Made by a program: the position numbers and the translations under genes. The notes under the pieces were generated by a model. The model saw only the letters and a list, made by a program, of their open reading frames with translations. It searched no databases and was not told the origin of the DNA. A DNA stretch of 24,672 nt from a virus, in the IMG/VR virus record IMGVR_UViG_3300034407_002452, positions 1-24,672 of that record; one strand, written 5' to 3'. Numbering within the stretch: position 1 is the first letter of the stretch; every line of letters begins with the position of its first letter. Below, piece after piece: positions 22,832 through 24,672 of the stretch.

Positions 22832-24672
22832 AAAATCCTCTATGGGTTTACGATTTCCTGCCGAGTCTACAAGGAAATCTCCCGCTTTTCCACAATAAAT
22901 GAGGCCATTTACTTCTACTTTATATACTTGAACAGTAGTTTCAGTAGTGTCTACCCTATCTATTTGCTCTTTAATTTGAGGAAGTTTCTCAGGAAAGTAA
23001 GCTAGAGCACGATAGCTATGTCCATCATAACCATGGTCATATACAGCACGCTTGTTAGGGTCTTGGGTGAGGATAGTATTAATACGTTCCTCTAGTGATG
23101 CATAATCAGCACCACCCCAAAGAAAACCTTTAGGTGCAATAAATATTGACTTGAATAGTTTAGACAGAGATGAGCCACTAGGTAAATTCTGTAAGTTGGG
23201 GTCACTACTACTCAGACGGCCTGAAACTACTCTAGCGAGGTTATAAGAGCCATGTAGGTAATGCCAACCATTACGTTCCCAATGGTGGTTCTTGAGTGCT
23301 TGGATGAACGTAGACTGCATTTTACTTGCAGCAGCTATTTCTTCCAATGCTGTGAATATCTCTTTAACACTGTCACTGACTTTGACTTTCATCTTCTTCA
23401 ATGAGCCGGAGTCAACAGAAGGGTTACCAGAAGGTGTCTTCTTAACAGGAGTTAATCCTAGTACATCAAACATCAGGATAGATAGATGAGCATTAGAGTT
23501 AGGGTTGAACTTAAGTTCTACTTCCCACTCTTCTATAGGGTTCACACGTTTAGCATTACGTTTCTCAACTTCTGCTGTACGTATTTTACCCATTGCCTCA
23601 ATGACTTCCTTACGCTTCATAAGGGACGTTCTGGCTTTGGTTATAGTATCCGTTAGGATATCGTCAACCTCTTCCATACGAGTCCATGAGAAAGGAATAC
23701 CGGCCAACTCAGTTTGAGTTAGATACCATTGCCATTTCTTCATCTTGTCATAGAGGTACTCAGAATGAATCTGACTACGGTACTTGGTATATAACCAGTA
23801 AGTACCGCGAGCATCATCCAAGTTGTATTCACAGGTCTTAGCTACAGGTACTTCCATCATGTTGGTTATTTCAGCTCTAGTAAGCTTATATTCACCACAT
23901 AAATCGGATACTAGTGTACCTAAATCTCTTGGGAATCTTTCCGGTGAGTTAGTACAAATAAAGTGTAAGAAGATAGTATCTTCATAGGTTCTGAATAGTT
24001 CACGACCATCCCCATTAAAGAGTAGATGGGTCAGTAACTTCAAGTCATAAGAACCACCATGCCAAGCAATACGTCCTTTGAACATCTCAAAGAAAATCTT
24101 TAGATAGGACATGAAATCACAGTTCTTAACATGGAATGTGTAACCGGCTTGTTCACTCACGGCAAAACTAATAGAAACCAGTTTAGCCTTGTAGAAGCGT
24201 AAATCAGTTGCTTCTACATCAGCACCAAGTAAAGGCTGTTTCATCAAATGACGAAATGCTTTCTTTACTTCAGCTTCTGTTTTAGGGGAGATTAACTTAC
24301 GTTCTACTTTAGTAACCATAGGTCTGAGGTTACGTAAGTAATAGGCTACATGTTCTACGCATTTACGGTTGTGATTCAGGTTGGCGTGAAGATATAAAGC
24401 CTTAGAAGAGAAATTAAAGTACTGAATCATCTTATCCCCAAAAGCAGGGGTTAAGATTCCAACAGTCTTAGGTAAAGTCTGCTTGTGTACAATATGTTTA
24501 TACAGCCTTGCATCACTAACAGTGATTACACAGTCTTTAGGTAGCTTTTCTAAGTTAGGGATAATACTGAGATTGGTATCATCATCTTCTAGACAGAGAA
24601 CCACTACTTTCTTACGATATTTCTCCGGTAAAAAGGTAAGTAGGTTAAGCTCAATGTTACGCTTATTGAACT
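22820..24672 (-). CDS. DNA polymerase family A, N-terminal part with exonuclease domain
   Basis: The frame is open to the right edge (22 codons before the GTG at 24604), so the true start lies outside. Counting from that GTG: exonuclease motifs are GADVEATDL (Asp129, Glu131), HGGSYDLKLL (Asp187) and YNLDDARGTYW (Asp263/Asp264). Polymerase motifs are GRLSSSDPNLQNLPS (462-476) and motif A GGADYASLEERI with Asp500 and Glu505. The protein then reads through YDGHSYRALAYFPE and ends at KPIEDFVNA, where the HNH gene begins. It thus has proofreading and half of the palm but lacks motifs B and C. With the downstream fragments, minus the HNH unit and a six-base hop, the visible polymerase would be about 854 residues, close to the N4 enzyme. 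It replicates the phage genome with the adjacent primase and SSB. Confidence 0.85.
   Translation of the reverse strand, partial: FNKRNIELNLLTFLPEKYRKKVVVLCLEDDDTNLSIIPNLEKLPKDCVITVSDARLYKHIVHKQTLPKTVGILTPAFGDKMIQYFNFSSKALYLHANLNHNRKCVEHVAYYLRNLRPMVTKVERKLISPKTEAEVKKAFRHLMKQPLLGADVEATDLRFYKAKLVSISFAVSEQAGYTFHVKNCDFMSYLKIFFEMFKGRIAWHGGSYDLKLLTHLLFNGDGRELFRTYEDTIFLHFICTNSPERFPRDLGTLVSDLCGEYKLTRAEITNMMEVPVAKTCEYNLDDARGTYWLYTKYRSQIHSEYLYDKMKKWQWYLTQTELAGIPFSWTRMEEVDDILTDTITKARTSLMKRKEVIEAMGKIRTAEVEKRNAKRVNPIEEWEVELKFNPNSNAHLSILMFDVLGLTPVKKTPSGNPSVDSGSLKKMKVKVSDSVKEIFTALEEIAAASKMQSTFIQALKNHHWERNGWHYLHGSYNLARVVSGRLSSSDPNLQNLPSGSSLSKLFKSIFIAPKGFLWGGADYASLEERINTILTQDPNKRAVYDHGYDGHSYRALAYFPEKLPQIKEQIDRVDTTETTVQVYKVEVNGLIYCGKAGDFLVDSAGNRKPIEDFVNA

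Noticed and set aside
22820-22900. Intein-like N-terminal block (YCGKAGDFLVDSAGNRKPIED) just before the HNH gene
   Set aside because: It resembles the Cys...G-D...G...IxD pattern of intein starts, but a stop codon follows at once, no C-terminal His-Asn block was found, and the frame after removal of only the HNH ORF continues naturally, so the segment is more likely part of the polymerase.
1-24672. N4-style hairpin promoters for virion RNA polymerase, tRNA genes, CRISPR arrays
   Set aside because: I looked for short GC-rich stems with 3-base loops, cloverleaf-like regions and spaced repeats and saw none I could support by eye.

Overview
This window reads as the central part of a strictly lytic podovirus of the N4-like group (Schitoviridae). 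The strongest reason is the 3,401-residue protein at 5125-15330. It carries the recognisable motifs of an N4-type virion RNA polymerase: a T/DxxGR-like patch, catalytic Asp1428 in motif A, Arg1544/Lys1548/Tyr1556 in motif B and Asp1799 in motif C. It is preceded by a run of genes whose sizes and order match N4 gp55-gp54-gp53-gp52-gp51. The opposite strand holds a compact replication/recombination block of the N4 type. The host cannot be read from the sequence; a gammaproteobacterium, perhaps marine, is only a guess. The DNA is fairly AT-rich and no tRNA, CRISPR array or integration gene was seen.

Layout, left to right. Plus strand (late virion genes): the end of a gp55-like gene, a coiled-coil gp54-like protein, a rho-independent terminator, a 709-residue gp53-like protein with a long hydrophobic segment, a gp52-like protein, a TTG-started gp51-like protein, and the giant virion RNA polymerase. 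The polymerase also contains a zinc-metallopeptidase signature (HELVH at 2113-2117, Glu2173). Minus strand, read from the right edge leftward: family A DNA polymerase (5' end outside the window) interrupted by an HNH endonuclease gene, a small unknown gene, a PD-(D/E)XK exonuclease with a Cys cluster, a helicase-primase, a Sak4-like ATPase, an SSB with acidic tail, a terminator, a RusA resolvase, a small protein with an SSB-like acidic tail, and a small membrane protein. The two transcription units converge and their stop codons overlap in the four bases CTAA.

How the genes fit together: the giant polymerase would be packaged and ejected with the DNA to transcribe early genes. The minus-strand genes make DNA polymerase, primase-helicase, SSB and a recombination set (nuclease, annealing-type ATPase, SSB, Holliday junction resolvase). 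Terminators inside both operons sit exactly where expression would have to drop from an abundant product (gp54-like, SSB) to a less abundant one.

The most unusual locus is the DNA polymerase. A 705-base unit consisting of nothing but the HNH ORF sits between two near-identical 6-base sequences (GTGAAT / GTAAAT on the minus strand), and removing it restores the polymerase frame exactly. About 130 bases further on, inside motif B, the frame meets CTT-TGA-CTT. Deleting six bases (TGA plus one CTT) restores the expected motif B. The stop lies in the 3' arm of an 85-nt RNA hairpin whose contiguous 3' arm is fully paired. This resembles the T4 gene 60 arrangement (homing endonuclease plus ribosomal bypass with matched take-off and landing codons), here as a short stop-codon hop. 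That is a hypothesis from sequence only.
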